The notes under the pieces were generated by a model that searched no databases, was not told the origin of the DNA, and saw only the letters and a program-made list of their open reading frames with translations. The position numbers and the translations under genes are program-made. Source: Larkinella rosea (lineage in GTDB: Bacteria; Bacteroidota; Bacteroidia; Cytophagales; Spirosomataceae). Taken from it: 64,000 nt of DNA. The stretch is from the NCBI RefSeq assembly GCF_003858635.1, contig NZ_RQJO01000008.1, positions 1,612,001 through 1,676,000 of the forward strand, written 5' to 3'. This document shows, piece by piece, positions 1-8,529 of this stretch (position 1 is the first letter of the stretch; each line of letters opens with the position of its first letter).

Positions 1-317
1 AGAAAACGTTGTACGTACTCGGTTCCGATAAAAAATGGTACAAGGACGTCAAGGCCTGGTACAGGGCGCTGGGTAAAAAAACGCCCAACATCAGCGCCAT
101 TTCCGGGGCGTCGGTGGCGGGGGGTGATCGCAGCGTGATCGTGCTGGAGATCGACAATGCGAAGCTCAACAAGGATTACAAACTGCGGTTCGAAAGTGCG
201 GTGGAAGATAAAGAGGATCACGCCAAAGACATCGAAATTCCGCTCACGACGGCAGGACTTTCCGCCAGGAGCGAAGGCACCGGTTTCATTCGGTACGTAC
301 GGTTCAGCCCCAATTAA
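1..317 (+). CDS. DUF2271-like periplasmic protein, C-terminal part (5' end outside the window)
   Basis: The reading frame is open from the first base and ends at TAA 315-317, so about 104 C-terminal residues are visible and the true start lies upstream. The fragment (YVLGSDKKWYKDVKAWYRA at the start, FIRYVRFSPN at the end) resembles the end of DUF2271 proteins, small predicted periplasmic proteins. The next gene starts 14 bases downstream on the same strand, so the two are probably co-transcribed. That neighbour is a PepSY-flavoprotein reductase, and an ApbE FMN transferase lies 3 kb away. DUF2271 proteins are known to occur near ApbE and PepSY genes, which supports a role in envelope electron transfer. 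The family call rests on this fragment and on context. The TTG at 9 is in frame but is not the start. Confidence 0.6.
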   Translation, partial: KTLYVLGSDKKWYKDVKAWYRALGKKTPNISAISGASVAGGDRSVIVLEIDNAKLNKDYKLRFESAVEDKEDHAKDIEIPLTTAGLSARSEGTGFIRYVRFSPN

Positions 318-331
318 TCGCAACCGGATTT

Positions 332-2530
332 ATGACCATTTCGGTATGGAGATACAGCCACCTGGCGTTGGCGGTATCTTCTTTTCTTTTATTGGTACTG
401 GCGTCGGTAACGGGAATTATTCTGGCGTTTGAACCGGTATTGCAGAAAAGCCAGCCGTATCGTTCCGACAAGTTTAACGAGCTTACCCTGGCCCAGACGC
501 TGCCGGTTTTGAAAAAAAACGATGCAGAAATCAGTGAACTGAGCGTCGACGCCAACCAGTTTGTGCAAATCAAAGGCAGCGATGCCAACGGCAAAAACCT
601 GACCGCTTACATTGATCCGCAGACGGGTAAAATGCTGGGCGTTCCCACTCCGCAAACTGAATTTTTTCAGTGGGTAACGGCGCTGCACCGCTCGCTGTTT
701 TTGCACGAAGCCGGGCGGTTTTTTATCGGGCTGACGGCGTTTCTGCTGCTGCTGATTACGGTTTCCGGCACCCTGCTGATCATCCAGCGTCAACGCGGTG
801 TGAAGCGGTTTTTTACCCGGATTGTCCGGGAAAATTTTGCCCCGTATTACCACGTCGTGCTGGGGCGCTTGTCGCTGATTCCGATTTTCATCATGGCGCT
901 TTCGGGGACCTACCTCTCCCTGGCCCGGTTTGGACTGGTGGCAACGGAGAAAGTGTCTCCTAAAATCGATTTCGACGCCATTCGGTCAAAACCGGAACGA
1001 ACCCTGGCCGATTTTGCGGTTTTTCAGAACACCCGACTGGCGGACGTACAAACCATCGAATTTCCGTTTTCGGAAGACGTCGAGGATTACTACACGCTGA
1101 AACTCAAGGACCGCGAACTGACCGTGAACCAGCTAACGGGCGACATTCTCAGCGAAAACCACTACCCAACCGCCGTTTTGCTGACGAACCTGAGCCTGGA
1201 TTTGCATACCGGTCGGACGAGTGCCATCTGGGCGCTCATTCTGGCCGTGGCTTCCGCGAATATTCTCTTTTTCATCTATTCCGGTTTTGCCATTTCCTGG
1301 AAACGCCTGAAAAACCGGGTGAAAAAAAATACGTATTCGGCCGACGAAAGCCGGTTTATCATCCTGGTTGGTTCGGAGAACGGTAGCACGTTTCGGTATG
1401 CGCAATTCATTCATCAACAGTTACTTACGTTGGGTGAGAAATCATTCCTGACTGAATTGAATAAGTATGCGGTTTTTCCCAAAGCCGAGCATCTGATTGC
1501 CTTAACCGCTACCTACGGGCTGGGCGACGCGCCGACGAATGCGACCCGGTTTGTCGATCTGGTTGAAAAATACCCGCAGCCGCAACCGGTGCGGTTTTCG
1601 GTGCTCGGTTTTGGATCACATGCTTATCCTGATTTCTGTAAGTTCGCTTTCGAGGTAAATCAGTTGCTGGCGCGGCAATCGTGGGCGGTTCCGCTGGTGG
1701 ATATTCATACGGTGAATGACAAGTCGCCGACCGATTTTGGCTTATGGGCCGAAGCCTGGTCGCAGCAAACCGATCTGCCGATGCCGGTTTCGCTGGAGTT
1801 GCTGAAAGCGCCAACCCCTGACCTTGAAACACTGGTTGTCACCAGTACCACTAAAACCGCTCAGCCCGACGGCACGTTTTTAATTCGGTTACAGAACAGT
1901 CACAATCAGCGCGTTACCTCGGGCGATTTGCTCGCAATTTATCCGGCTAACGACCACCGCGAACGGCTCTATTCGATTGGCGTTGTAAACAACGAACTTC
2001 AGTTGAGCATCCGATTGCACCCGAATGGTCTGGGGTCCGGCTTTTTACACCGGCAATCGCCCGGCGAAACGATTCAGGCCCGGATCGTCAACAACGATCA
2101 TTTTCATTTCCCGAAAACCGCCCCGACCGTGGTCATGATTGCCAATGGAACGGGCATAGCGCCCTTTCTGGGGATGATTGACCGGAATACGCAGAAAACG
2201 CCTTGTCATCTGTACAGCGGTTTTCGGGAAAGTGTATCGTTTGACCTATATCGGGCTTTTCTGGAAGAAAACCGGTCGGCGCAACAACTCACGAACCTCC
2301 ACGTAGCGTATTCACGCGAAGGCGAAAAGCAATACGTCAGCCAACTGATCGCCCGCGATGCCGATTTTATCGCCAAAGTGCTGGCGACGAAGGGCGTCAT
2401 CATGATTTGCGGCTCGCTTTCGATGCAGAAAGACGTCATTGCGCTGCTCGAAACCATTTGCCAGACGAAGCTGGGCAAAAGCGTCAGTTTCTACCAGTCG
2501 CACGGGCAGATTCTGATGGATTGTTATTAA
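332..2530 (+). CDS. PepSY-TM / flavodoxin / ferredoxin-reductase fusion: membrane flavoprotein oxidoreductase
   Basis: This 732-residue protein joins a PepSY membrane module to a complete diflavin reductase. Membrane helices lie at about 10-32, 130-152, 175-198 and 302-325. Conserved histidines of the PepSY-TM type are visible (LHRSLFLH near 117-124, YYH near 173, LHTGR near 290); in related proteins such residues bind haem b. From about 340 a flavodoxin-like domain begins (GSENGST, then TYGLGDAPTNATRF). From about 500 there is a sulfite-reductase-type FAD/NAD(P)H module with RLYSIG (FAD), NGTGIAPF (pyridine nucleotide) and CGSLSMQKDV near the C terminus. The likely job is moving electrons from cytosolic NAD(P)H across the inner membrane to a periplasmic acceptor such as ferric chelates or flavinylated proteins. 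The acceptor is an inference. Confidence 0.85.
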   Translation: MTISVWRYSHLALAVSSFLLLVLASVTGIILAFEPVLQKSQPYRSDKFNELTLAQTLPVLKKNDAEISELSVDANQFVQIKGSDANGKNLTAYIDPQTGKMLGVPTPQTEFFQWVTALHRSLFLHEAGRFFIGLTAFLLLLITVSGTLLIIQRQRGVKRFFTRIVRENFAPYYHVVLGRLSLIPIFIMALSGTYLSLARFGLVATEKVSPKIDFDAIRSKPERTLADFAVFQNTRLADVQTIEFPFSEDVEDYYTLKLKDRELTVNQLTGDILSENHYPTAVLLTNLSLDLHTGRTSAIWALILAVASANILFFIYSGFAISWKRLKNRVKKNTYSADESRFIILVGSENGSTFRYAQFIHQQLLTLGEKSFLTELNKYAVFPKAEHLIALTATYGLGDAPTNATRFVDLVEKYPQPQPVRFSVLGFGSHAYPDFCKFAFEVNQLLARQSWAVPLVDIHTVNDKSPTDFGLWAEAWSQQTDLPMPVSLELLKAPTPDLETLVVTSTTKTAQPDGTFLIRLQNSHNQRVTSGDLLAIYPANDHRERLYSIGVVNNELQLSIRLHPNGLGSGFLHRQSPGETIQARIVNNDHFHFPKTAPTVVMIANGTGIAPFLGMIDRNTQKTPCHLYSGFRESVSFDLYRAFLEENRSAQQLTNLHVAYSREGEKQYVSQLIARDADFIAKVLATKGVIMICGSLSMQKDVIALLETICQTKLGKSVSFYQSHGQILMDCY

Positions 2531-2599
2531 GGACGTGATCGTACTTTTTGCTAACTTCCGACGAATGCCACCTATAAATCAGCCCCTTTATCGCCGGAA

Positions 2600-3463
2600 A
2601 TGAGTTTATACGTTTTAGCCCTGGTCCTTACCGCTGCGGTTTTACACGCTTCCTGGAACCTGCTTTCCAAAAAAACACAGGGAAAAGCGCCGTTTATCTG
2701 GTTGATGTACATCGCCAGTACGCTTTTGTATTTACCGGTATTGTTCGTTCAACTAAAGCAGGGCGATCCGATCTATTCACAACCGCTCGTCTGGTTTTCG
2801 TTAAGCAGTTCGGTGTTGCATCTGGGGTATTTTATCGTATTGCAAAAGGGGTATCGAAGCGCTGATCTTTCCGTTGTCTACCCGCTCGCCCGCGGATCAG
2901 GACCGCTGTTTTCGTCGATCGCTGCCGTTTTATTTTTGCACGAACCGGTGACCATCACGGCAACGATCGGCTTGCTGTTCATGATTGCCGGGGTGCTGCT
3001 GATCACCGGGTTAAGCTTTAAAAAAGAAGACAACGCGAAAGTCATGACCGGTATTACGTACGGTGTACTGACCGGTTTGTTCATTGCCTTATACACGTTT
3101 AATGATACAATTGCCGTAAAATCCTACGCCGTATCCCCTTTATCACTTACCATCGGGACGAGCCTGTTTGGGGCTATTTTGCTTTTTCCATTCATCCTGA
3201 CCAAAAAAGACGAACTGAAACGGGAACTGAAGTTGCATAAATGGATCATCGTTGCCATTGCCATCTTAAGCCCGGCGGCTTACATCCTGGTACTGGAAGC
3301 GTTGAAATATGCGCCCTTAACCGTCGTGGCGCCCGCCCGGGAAACCAGCATCTTGGTCGGTGTGTTTATGGGGTCAAAGGTATTTAATGAAGAAGACAGC
3401 AAAAGACGACTAATTGCCAGTGTGTTGATACTGGGTGGCATTATTGCCTTAAGTTTGCGTTGA
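2600..3463 (+). CDS. EamA/DMT-superfamily transporter
   Basis: The protein has 287 residues and is almost entirely hydrophobic, with about ten predicted membrane helices arranged as two EamA repeats (roughly 3-140 and 150-286). The usual features are present: a short N-terminal helix with HASWNLLSKK after it, VYPLARGSGPLFSSIAAV at the end of the first repeat, and the matching VVAPARETSILVGVFMGSKV in the second. The family exports or imports small metabolites such as amino acids, nucleotides or sugars; the sequence does not reveal the substrate. It starts 69 bases after the flavoprotein gene and ends 27 bases before the convergent apbE gene. Its placement inside the flavin module may be accidental. 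Confidence 0.85.
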   Translation: MSLYVLALVLTAAVLHASWNLLSKKTQGKAPFIWLMYIASTLLYLPVLFVQLKQGDPIYSQPLVWFSLSSSVLHLGYFIVLQKGYRSADLSVVYPLARGSGPLFSSIAAVLFLHEPVTITATIGLLFMIAGVLLITGLSFKKEDNAKVMTGITYGVLTGLFIALYTFNDTIAVKSYAVSPLSLTIGTSLFGAILLFPFILTKKDELKRELKLHKWIIVAIAILSPAAYILVLEALKYAPLTVVAPARETSILVGVFMGSKVFNEEDSKRRLIASVLILGGIIALSLR

Positions 3464-3490
3464 AAACGGGCCTTTACCCGGCTGTTCGCT

Positions 3491-4477
3491 CTAGAATTTA
3501 TCCTTTTTACCCGTCAGATTGGGCGACGAAAAAATCCGGCCGTCGTCGGTGATCAGAATGCAACTGTAGTCCGGGTACTTTTTTAACAAATTCAGACCGG
3601 CGTCTTTCCCCAACACCATCATCGAGGTACTGAATCCGTTGGCGGTTTCGGCGCTGGGACCAAAAACCGTTACGCTGCTGACACCGGTGGCCGGATAACC
3701 CGTGCGGGGGTTGATGATGTGGGCATACCGCTTGCCGTTGAAAATCACGAACTTTTCGTAACTGCCGGAGGTCACCACCGCGCTCTGTCGCAGGGGTACA
3801 ATTGCAAAAACCGTGTCTTTGCGCAGCGGATTGGTGATGCCCACCAGCCAGTCGCTGCCGTCGGGTTGTTTGCCCCAGGTACTCATATCGCCCGATCCGT
3901 TGACAATTCCGGCTTTGATGCCTTTCGCCAGCATCAGGTCGCGGCAGCGGTCGGCCGCATAGCCTTCGCCCAGCGCACCAAACCCGATTTTCATGCCTTT
4001 CCGTTTCAGAAAAATCGTGGAACGGGTCCGATCCAATACGATATGTTCATAGCCGACCTTCTCAACGGACTTCTTAACCGCTTCCGGGCTCGGCATATCC
4101 GTCATCGAGCCGTCGAATTTCCAGATCCGGTCCATCGCGGCAAAGCTAATGTCAAAAGCGCCCTTCGTAATTTTTGAGAAATGGAGCGCCCGCTCGGTCA
4201 ACGCAAACACTTCGGGAGCCACCCGAACCGGGCCAACACCGGCATTTTGGTTGACCTGCGAAACTTGGGAATCGGTTTTCCAGTCGGAAATCAGATTCTC
4301 GATTCGCGTCACCTCGGCAATTACCTCGTCAATGTGCTGTTCCGCCGACAGGGAGTCGCTGGCAACAATCGTGATGTCGAACCGGCTGCCCATCAATTTG
4401 ACGGCCCGTTTTCGCAGCACCTGCGAGGTCGCACTAAACCCCGTTAAAAGCAGAAGTAGACAGAGAACCGGTTTCAT
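3491..4477 (-). CDS. apbE: FAD:protein FMN transferase (ApbE family)
   Basis: The protein has 328 residues. ApbE enzymes move FMN from FAD onto a Ser/Thr of extracytoplasmic target proteins through a phosphoester bond. An N-terminal signal segment (MKPVLCLLLLLTGFSATSQ) predicts export, possibly with lipid attachment since a Cys lies in it. Family motifs are GFGALGEGYAADR, GSGDMSTWG, VTSGSYEKFV and HIINPRTGYPA. At the usual C-terminal metal site, where many ApbE proteins have A-D-A-L-S-T, this one has ANGFST near residue 280, so the expected Asp is Asn. Bacteroidota variants with Asn here may exist, and I cannot tell whether activity is changed. It converges on the EamA gene and lies near the DUF2271 and PepSY-flavoprotein genes, its likely functional partners. 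Confidence 0.9.
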   Translation of the reverse strand: MKPVLCLLLLLTGFSATSQVLRKRAVKLMGSRFDITIVASDSLSAEQHIDEVIAEVTRIENLISDWKTDSQVSQVNQNAGVGPVRVAPEVFALTERALHFSKITKGAFDISFAAMDRIWKFDGSMTDMPSPEAVKKSVEKVGYEHIVLDRTRSTIFLKRKGMKIGFGALGEGYAADRCRDLMLAKGIKAGIVNGSGDMSTWGKQPDGSDWLVGITNPLRKDTVFAIVPLRQSAVVTSGSYEKFVIFNGKRYAHIINPRTGYPATGVSSVTVFGPSAETANGFSTSMMVLGKDAGLNLLKKYPDYSCILITDDGRIFSSPNLTGKKDKF

Positions 4478-4512
4478 GCCGTAAAAATAGGATGGAAACG
4501 GTTTTAAAAAAG

Positions 4513-4544
4513 ATTGGCAAGGCTACCGGAGCGACCTTGCCAAT
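4513..4544 (-). terminator. Rho-independent terminator of the NmrA-like gene
   Basis: On the minus strand a perfect 10-bp stem (ATTGGCAAGG with CCTTGCCAAT) and a 12-base loop are followed by a C and six T residues. It lies 38 bases after the stop of the minus-strand oxidoreductase gene at 4583 and just upstream of apbE, so it would separate the two transcripts. Confidence 0.75.
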
Positions 4545-4582
4545 GGGATACTATTTCCGTAATCGGTTTTCGGACCCGGTTT

Positions 4583-5476
4583 TCAACTGTTCTGGTACGC
4601 GGGCGTAAACTCCTGTTCCACAAACTCTTCCAGCGTCGTCGGGGTGGTATTTTCGGCGTTTCGTACAAAACCTTCCGTCAAACTGTCGTCGTTGATAATC
4701 TGGCAAAATTCGATGTAATTATCCACCAGACTGGGTTGCAAACCGGCCTGAATCATGCCTGCCCGCGCCTGATCATAGGGGAAATTCGTCCAGGTTAAAT
4801 CCGGTTTGCCAACGGCCTGTCCAATCACTTTCGCGACTTCAGCAAATGACACATCACGCGGCCCCGCGACAAACCGGACATTTTTGCCCGTAAAATCCAG
4901 AGCCAGCAAATGGCGGGCGGCCACCTCCGCGATGTCGTTTGGATGCACCATTGGCAGGAGTTTGTCCCCATCGACGGGAAAACCGGCCAGAATACCGGCG
5001 TTTTTGAGCAGACCGACGCTGCTGAATAAATTCTGGAAGAAAAAACCGGCCCGCAGGTGTAAGGTGTTCAGTCCATCGATTGCATCCAGTTTTCTTTCCA
5101 GGTAACTCATTCCTTTGATCACCCCGGAATTATCGGGCAAATGCGCCCCAAAACTGCTCAGCGACACGACGTACGGAATACCGTTAGCCTGAATGGCGGC
5201 TACCAACGCGTCAGCGACCCGGTTTTGGTAGGCGGTAAACGCGTTGGTAACGAAATTGGGCGGGATCATGGCGTAAACGGCCGTGGCTCCGTTGAACACC
5301 GTGGTCAGAAAACCGGCATCTTCCAGACTGCCGATGGCGGCCTGAGCGCCCTGATCAACGAATTCCTGCAGATTTTCGAGGGAACGGCCTACGACGGTGA
5401 CCGGTTTTCCGGCGTTCAATAATTGATGAGCAATGCGTTTTCCGGTATGACCGCTGGCTCCTGTGATGATGTACAT
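4583..5476 (-). CDS. NmrA-like / SDR-type NAD(P)-binding oxidoreductase
   Basis: The protein has 297 residues. It begins with the nucleotide-binding Rossmann motif ITGASGHTGKRIAHQLL and follows the pattern of atypical short-chain dehydrogenases of the NmrA/QorB type: VVGRSLENL after the second strand, then AVYAMIPPNF and YVVSLSSFGAHL. The usual YxxxK catalytic pair of classical SDRs is not evident, as is normal in this subgroup. Such proteins act as quinone or aldehyde reductases or as NAD(P) sensors; the substrate cannot be read here. It is divergent from an HxlR-type regulator 99 bases away. The shared promoter region contains a palindrome of HxlR-operator type, so the gene is very likely controlled by that regulator, perhaps in response to electrophiles or quinones. 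Confidence 0.85.
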   Translation of the reverse strand: MYIITGASGHTGKRIAHQLLNAGKPVTVVGRSLENLQEFVDQGAQAAIGSLEDAGFLTTVFNGATAVYAMIPPNFVTNAFTAYQNRVADALVAAIQANGIPYVVSLSSFGAHLPDNSGVIKGMSYLERKLDAIDGLNTLHLRAGFFFQNLFSSVGLLKNAGILAGFPVDGDKLLPMVHPNDIAEVAARHLLALDFTGKNVRFVAGPRDVSFAEVAKVIGQAVGKPDLTWTNFPYDQARAGMIQAGLQPSLVDNYIEFCQIINDDSLTEGFVRNAENTTPTTLEEFVEQEFTPAYQNS

Positions 5477-5509
5477 AGCAATGATTTAATTATTTTTTCG
5501 ACTGGTTTC

Positions 5510-5549
5510 TTGCCAAAGCTAGGTCTAATAGTTTACTTTTGTCAAGTAA
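5510..5549. promoter_or_regulatory. Interleaved divergent promoters and putative HxlR operator
   Basis: Plus strand: TTG at 5510-5512, then 21 bases, then TACTTTTG at 5534-5541, fitting the Bacteroidota TTG/TAnnTTTG promoter in front of hxlR. Minus strand: CAA at 5543-5545 (TTG on that strand), 21 bases, then CAAAGCTA at 5514-5521 (TAGCTTTG), in front of the oxidoreductase gene. The two promoters overlap, each -33 lying beside the other's -7. A perfect inverted repeat TTACTT-TTGTC-AAGTAA at 5533-5549 covers the hxlR -7 element and the -33 of the other gene. It has the TACT-N7-AGTA layout I associate with HxlR/YodB-family operators. Confidence 0.6.
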
Positions 5550-5575
5550 TCACTTTTTAGTTGCTTAGTATCTAT

Positions 5576-5989
5576 ATGGAAACTATTATTGATAATGAGG
5601 CAGTTGTTAAAAAAGATTTTTCGGAAGATTTATCACCTTATCTGGTAACGAAGTGCCCGGTTACACTGACGAACCTGATCATTGGCGGAAAATGGAAACC
5701 GGTTATCATTCACAATGTCTCACGCGGGATTATTCGCTTCGGCGAAATGCAACGTGCCATGCCGGGTGTGAGCAAGAAAATGTTGACCCAGGAATTGCGG
5801 GATCTGGAGCGCAACGGGATTTTGAATCGGAAAATTTTTGCCCAGATTCCGCCCCGCGTTGAATATAGCCTTACGGCGCTGGGCCAGGCAACGCTGCCCA
5901 TTTTGTATTCGATGGCGATGTGGGGGCTGGAGTATGCCAAACAGCTGGGCGTGGAAAACTGGGCCACAGAAACACCAAAGAGTACCTGA
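5576..5989 (+). CDS. HxlR-family transcriptional regulator
   Basis: From the ATG at 5576 the protein has 137 residues. I prefer this to the in-frame TTG at 5561, because the -7 element ends at 5541 and would leave very little leader before a TTG start. The winged-helix HxlR domain fills most of the protein: CPVTLTNLIIGGKWKP at about 27-42, then FGEMQRAMPGVSKKMLTQELRDL (HTH) and YSLTALGQATLPIL (wing). Cys27 is in the position used for thiol-based redox or electrophile sensing in YodB/HypR-type members; whether it does so here is an inference. It probably represses itself and the divergent oxidoreductase through the palindrome at 5533-5549. Confidence 0.9.
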   Translation: METIIDNEAVVKKDFSEDLSPYLVTKCPVTLTNLIIGGKWKPVIIHNVSRGIIRFGEMQRAMPGVSKKMLTQELRDLERNGILNRKIFAQIPPRVEYSLTALGQATLPILYSMAMWGLEYAKQLGVENWATETPKST

Positions 5990-6247
5990 TTCAGAAATGT
6001 GGCGGTTCGCCAAACGAAACGGAAAAGGTACAGGTCATTGCTCGGATGGAAGTCTGAGCCGTGTCGAAATAAATGATTGCGTACGGGATGGGATGCGAAT
6101 CAATGGAATTCTGGTGGAGGACCTATTGACAGCCTGTGCCAAAACCGTATCTTGATCCCTTCAATCACGGCTCAGATGGATAAAAGATGTTCACTTTGGG
6201 TCTTGTTTCCACAGGACGGACATCCGTCGATGAGCGGCATTCGGTCT

Positions 6248-8269
6248 TTATGCCGGAAGATACACGCTAAAGGCTGCTCCTTGTCCCGGTTTGCTCCTGG
6301 CGGTAATGGCTCCGCCGTGGTTTTCCACAACCCGTTGACAAATCGCTAATCCTACCCCCGTTCCGGGATATTCGTTCTTGCCGTGGAGCCGCTGAAATAC
6401 CTGAAAAATCCGGTCTGCGTACTTTTCATCAAAACCGATCCCGCTATCTTCGACTTCAATCTGATGATAAAATGGCGCTTCCACACTGGGGGTCACTCCG
6501 GATGGTAACTCGTTCAGCGACCGCTGGAAATACATAATACGGATTTGAGGAGCCTGTCCCGGAGCGACAAACTTGATGGCATTCGTCAGTAAATTTTGAA
6601 ACAACTGGCCCAATTGAGACTCGTCCCCGCTGACTATCGGAAGCGCATCAACACTGATCCGGGCTTCCGACTGGCTGATGTTCCACTCAAGGGTGTTGAG
6701 CACGCCGGCCACAATGGCATCTAACGAAACCGGGCCAAAGGTCTGTTGCTGGGTCGATATGCGGGAGTAGGTCAGCAAATCTTTGATCAGGGTCGACATC
6801 CGGGCACCGGCCGCCGTAATTCGCTGCAGGTGATCTATGGCGGTGGCATTCAGCTCTTCATCGAGTTGCTGAGTCAGGAGCGTGCTGAACGACTGGATTT
6901 TGCGGAGCGGTTCCTGCAAATCGTGGCTGGCCACATAGGCGAACTGTTGCAGGTTTTCATTGGACCGTTTCAGATCGGCATTCGCCTGGCTCAACGCCTG
7001 CGTACGGGTTTTGACCCGTTCTTCCAATTCCGTAGTCAAATTCCGGAACCTTTCTTCGCTCTGACGCAGGGCTTGTTCGGCTCGCTTCCGTTCGGTTACG
7101 TCGCTGGCCGAGCCAAACCATTCCAGAATGTGGCCCTGCTCATCCAGGATAGGAACGGCCCGCGAAATGGTCCAGCCAATGGTGCCGTCCGCCCGAATAA
7201 TCCGGTGCTCCAATTCAAATACCCGTTTACCCGCAATGGCCTCTTCGAGAGCCGCTTCTACCTGGCGCTGATCTTCCACCGGAATGTATTCCAGCAGCCA
7301 GTTGCGACTGGGTTTCCGGGTCATGGCCAAAAACGTTTTCCCTTCCAGTAGATTCATTTGCCGCCAATCGGCACTCATGGTATAGACTACGTCTGAACTG
7401 GCAGTAACAAACAGGCGAAACCGCTCTTCGCTGGCCTTTAAAGCCGCTTCGGCCCGTTTGATGTCGGTAATATCGCGGGTTGTACCGGCGACGGCTTCCA
7501 CTTCGTTTCGTTCATTCAGAACCGGCGCAAATACATAGTCGTAAATGCGTTTGCCCAGCGTGGCGTGGGGGAAGGACACCTCGCCCCGAATGGCTTGTTT
7601 GGTGGCCACCACCTGGTCGATTTCCCGTTCGTGCATCTGGGCGTGCCAGGGTTCATAGCCATTTTCCAGCAGGCTGTTTCCAATCGCATCGTCCCAACTG
7701 CTGCCCCACATTGCGAGCAGGGCCTGATTGGCGTAAATAAACCGGTAGTTCAGGTCAAAGACGTACATCAGATCGGGGGTGCTGCCCGCAATCGCTTCGT
7801 AAATCCGTTGCTGGCGTTGCGAATCGAGCCGGGTGCTAACTTCCCGTTGTTGAGCCAGGATCGGCTGGGTTACGTCCTGAGCTACACCCGCAAAACGGTA
7901 GATTTTACCGGTTTCTGAAAAGTAACTTCGGCCATAAAACCGTACCCAGCGCAACTGACCATCATCCGCGCCAACCGTGCGGTAAGTTTCGTCAAACAAA
8001 CCGTTCGACTCCGGGTTCATCGCCCGCTGCACCGCTTGTGTCACCCGGTCTACATCGTCCGCTTGAATGTATTGAATGGCTTGTTCGTAGGACAGGTAAT
8101 TATCTTTTGCCAGTCCGAATAACTCCCGGCACCGGTCGTCCCAGAGAACTTGATTGGTAACCGGGTTCAGCTCCCAGACGCCCAGCCCAGCTGCCTGGAG
8201 TGCAAAGTCAATATCCAGTCGTTGGGTAAGTTTTTGGGTTGTATCAGAAGACCGTTGCTCACCGGGCAT
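6248..8269 (-). CDS. Multi-PAS sensor histidine kinase (cytosolic)
   Basis: The protein has 673 residues and no convincing membrane segment, so it probably senses in the cytoplasm. Three PAS/PAC units are visible at about 20-140, 155-280 and 285-400 (for example FAGVAQDVTQ, VAGTTRDITDIKRAE and WFGSASDVTERKRAE at their ends). A coiled coil at about 400-440 leads into the HisKA domain, with the phosphorylated His in FAYVASHDLQEPLRKI near 448. The ATPase domain has QLFQNLLTNAIKF (N box), EVEDSGIGFD (G1) and GTGVGLAICQRVVENHGG (G2). No response regulator gene is adjacent, so it is an orphan kinase; the signal and partner are unknown. The 258 bases between hxlR and this gene hold nothing I can name. 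Confidence 0.92.
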   Translation of the reverse strand: MPGEQRSSDTTQKLTQRLDIDFALQAAGLGVWELNPVTNQVLWDDRCRELFGLAKDNYLSYEQAIQYIQADDVDRVTQAVQRAMNPESNGLFDETYRTVGADDGQLRWVRFYGRSYFSETGKIYRFAGVAQDVTQPILAQQREVSTRLDSQRQQRIYEAIAGSTPDLMYVFDLNYRFIYANQALLAMWGSSWDDAIGNSLLENGYEPWHAQMHEREIDQVVATKQAIRGEVSFPHATLGKRIYDYVFAPVLNERNEVEAVAGTTRDITDIKRAEAALKASEERFRLFVTASSDVVYTMSADWRQMNLLEGKTFLAMTRKPSRNWLLEYIPVEDQRQVEAALEEAIAGKRVFELEHRIIRADGTIGWTISRAVPILDEQGHILEWFGSASDVTERKRAEQALRQSEERFRNLTTELEERVKTRTQALSQANADLKRSNENLQQFAYVASHDLQEPLRKIQSFSTLLTQQLDEELNATAIDHLQRITAAGARMSTLIKDLLTYSRISTQQQTFGPVSLDAIVAGVLNTLEWNISQSEARISVDALPIVSGDESQLGQLFQNLLTNAIKFVAPGQAPQIRIMYFQRSLNELPSGVTPSVEAPFYHQIEVEDSGIGFDEKYADRIFQVFQRLHGKNEYPGTGVGLAICQRVVENHGGAITARSKPGQGAAFSVYLPA

Positions 8270-8490
8270 GACAGAATCAGGTAAAAGATAAGACTACCCC
8301 TAAGAAAAGATCTATTGGGCACATTATATAATTGACCGGCAAATAATTTTAAATATATGATAAATTGATCTTTCCGGCACTGGCCAGGTCGGGACAAGGC
8401 GGAAGCGGGTGATGTACGCGTGAAAGCATTTTTAAAACCGGTGTTTGCAGTCGGCGGGTGATCCGGAATCAATTTCCAGGTAAAACAAAA

Positions 8491-8515
8491 CCCCTCAGAA
8501 ATGATTTCTGAGGGG
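8491..8515 (-). terminator. Hairpin terminator after tRNA-Val (probably bidirectional)
   Basis: A perfect 11-bp stem (CCCCTCAGAAA with TTTCTGAGGGG, loop TGA) is followed by T-rich runs on both strands. It sits 15 bases beyond the 3' end of the minus-strand tRNA gene, between that gene and the histidine kinase gene. Confidence 0.8.
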
Positions 8516-8529
8516 TTTTTGTGATTTTG

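Noticed and set aside
389-853. Long minus-strand open frame within the PepSY-flavoprotein gene
   Set aside because: The plus-strand frame is complete with known motifs; the minus frame is a composition artefact.
3719-4177. Plus-strand open frame opposite apbE
   Set aside because: apbE motifs are on the minus strand in the right order; the plus frame resembles nothing.
6746-7351. 201-codon plus-strand open frame
   Set aside because: It is antisense to the PAS histidine kinase and shows no domain.
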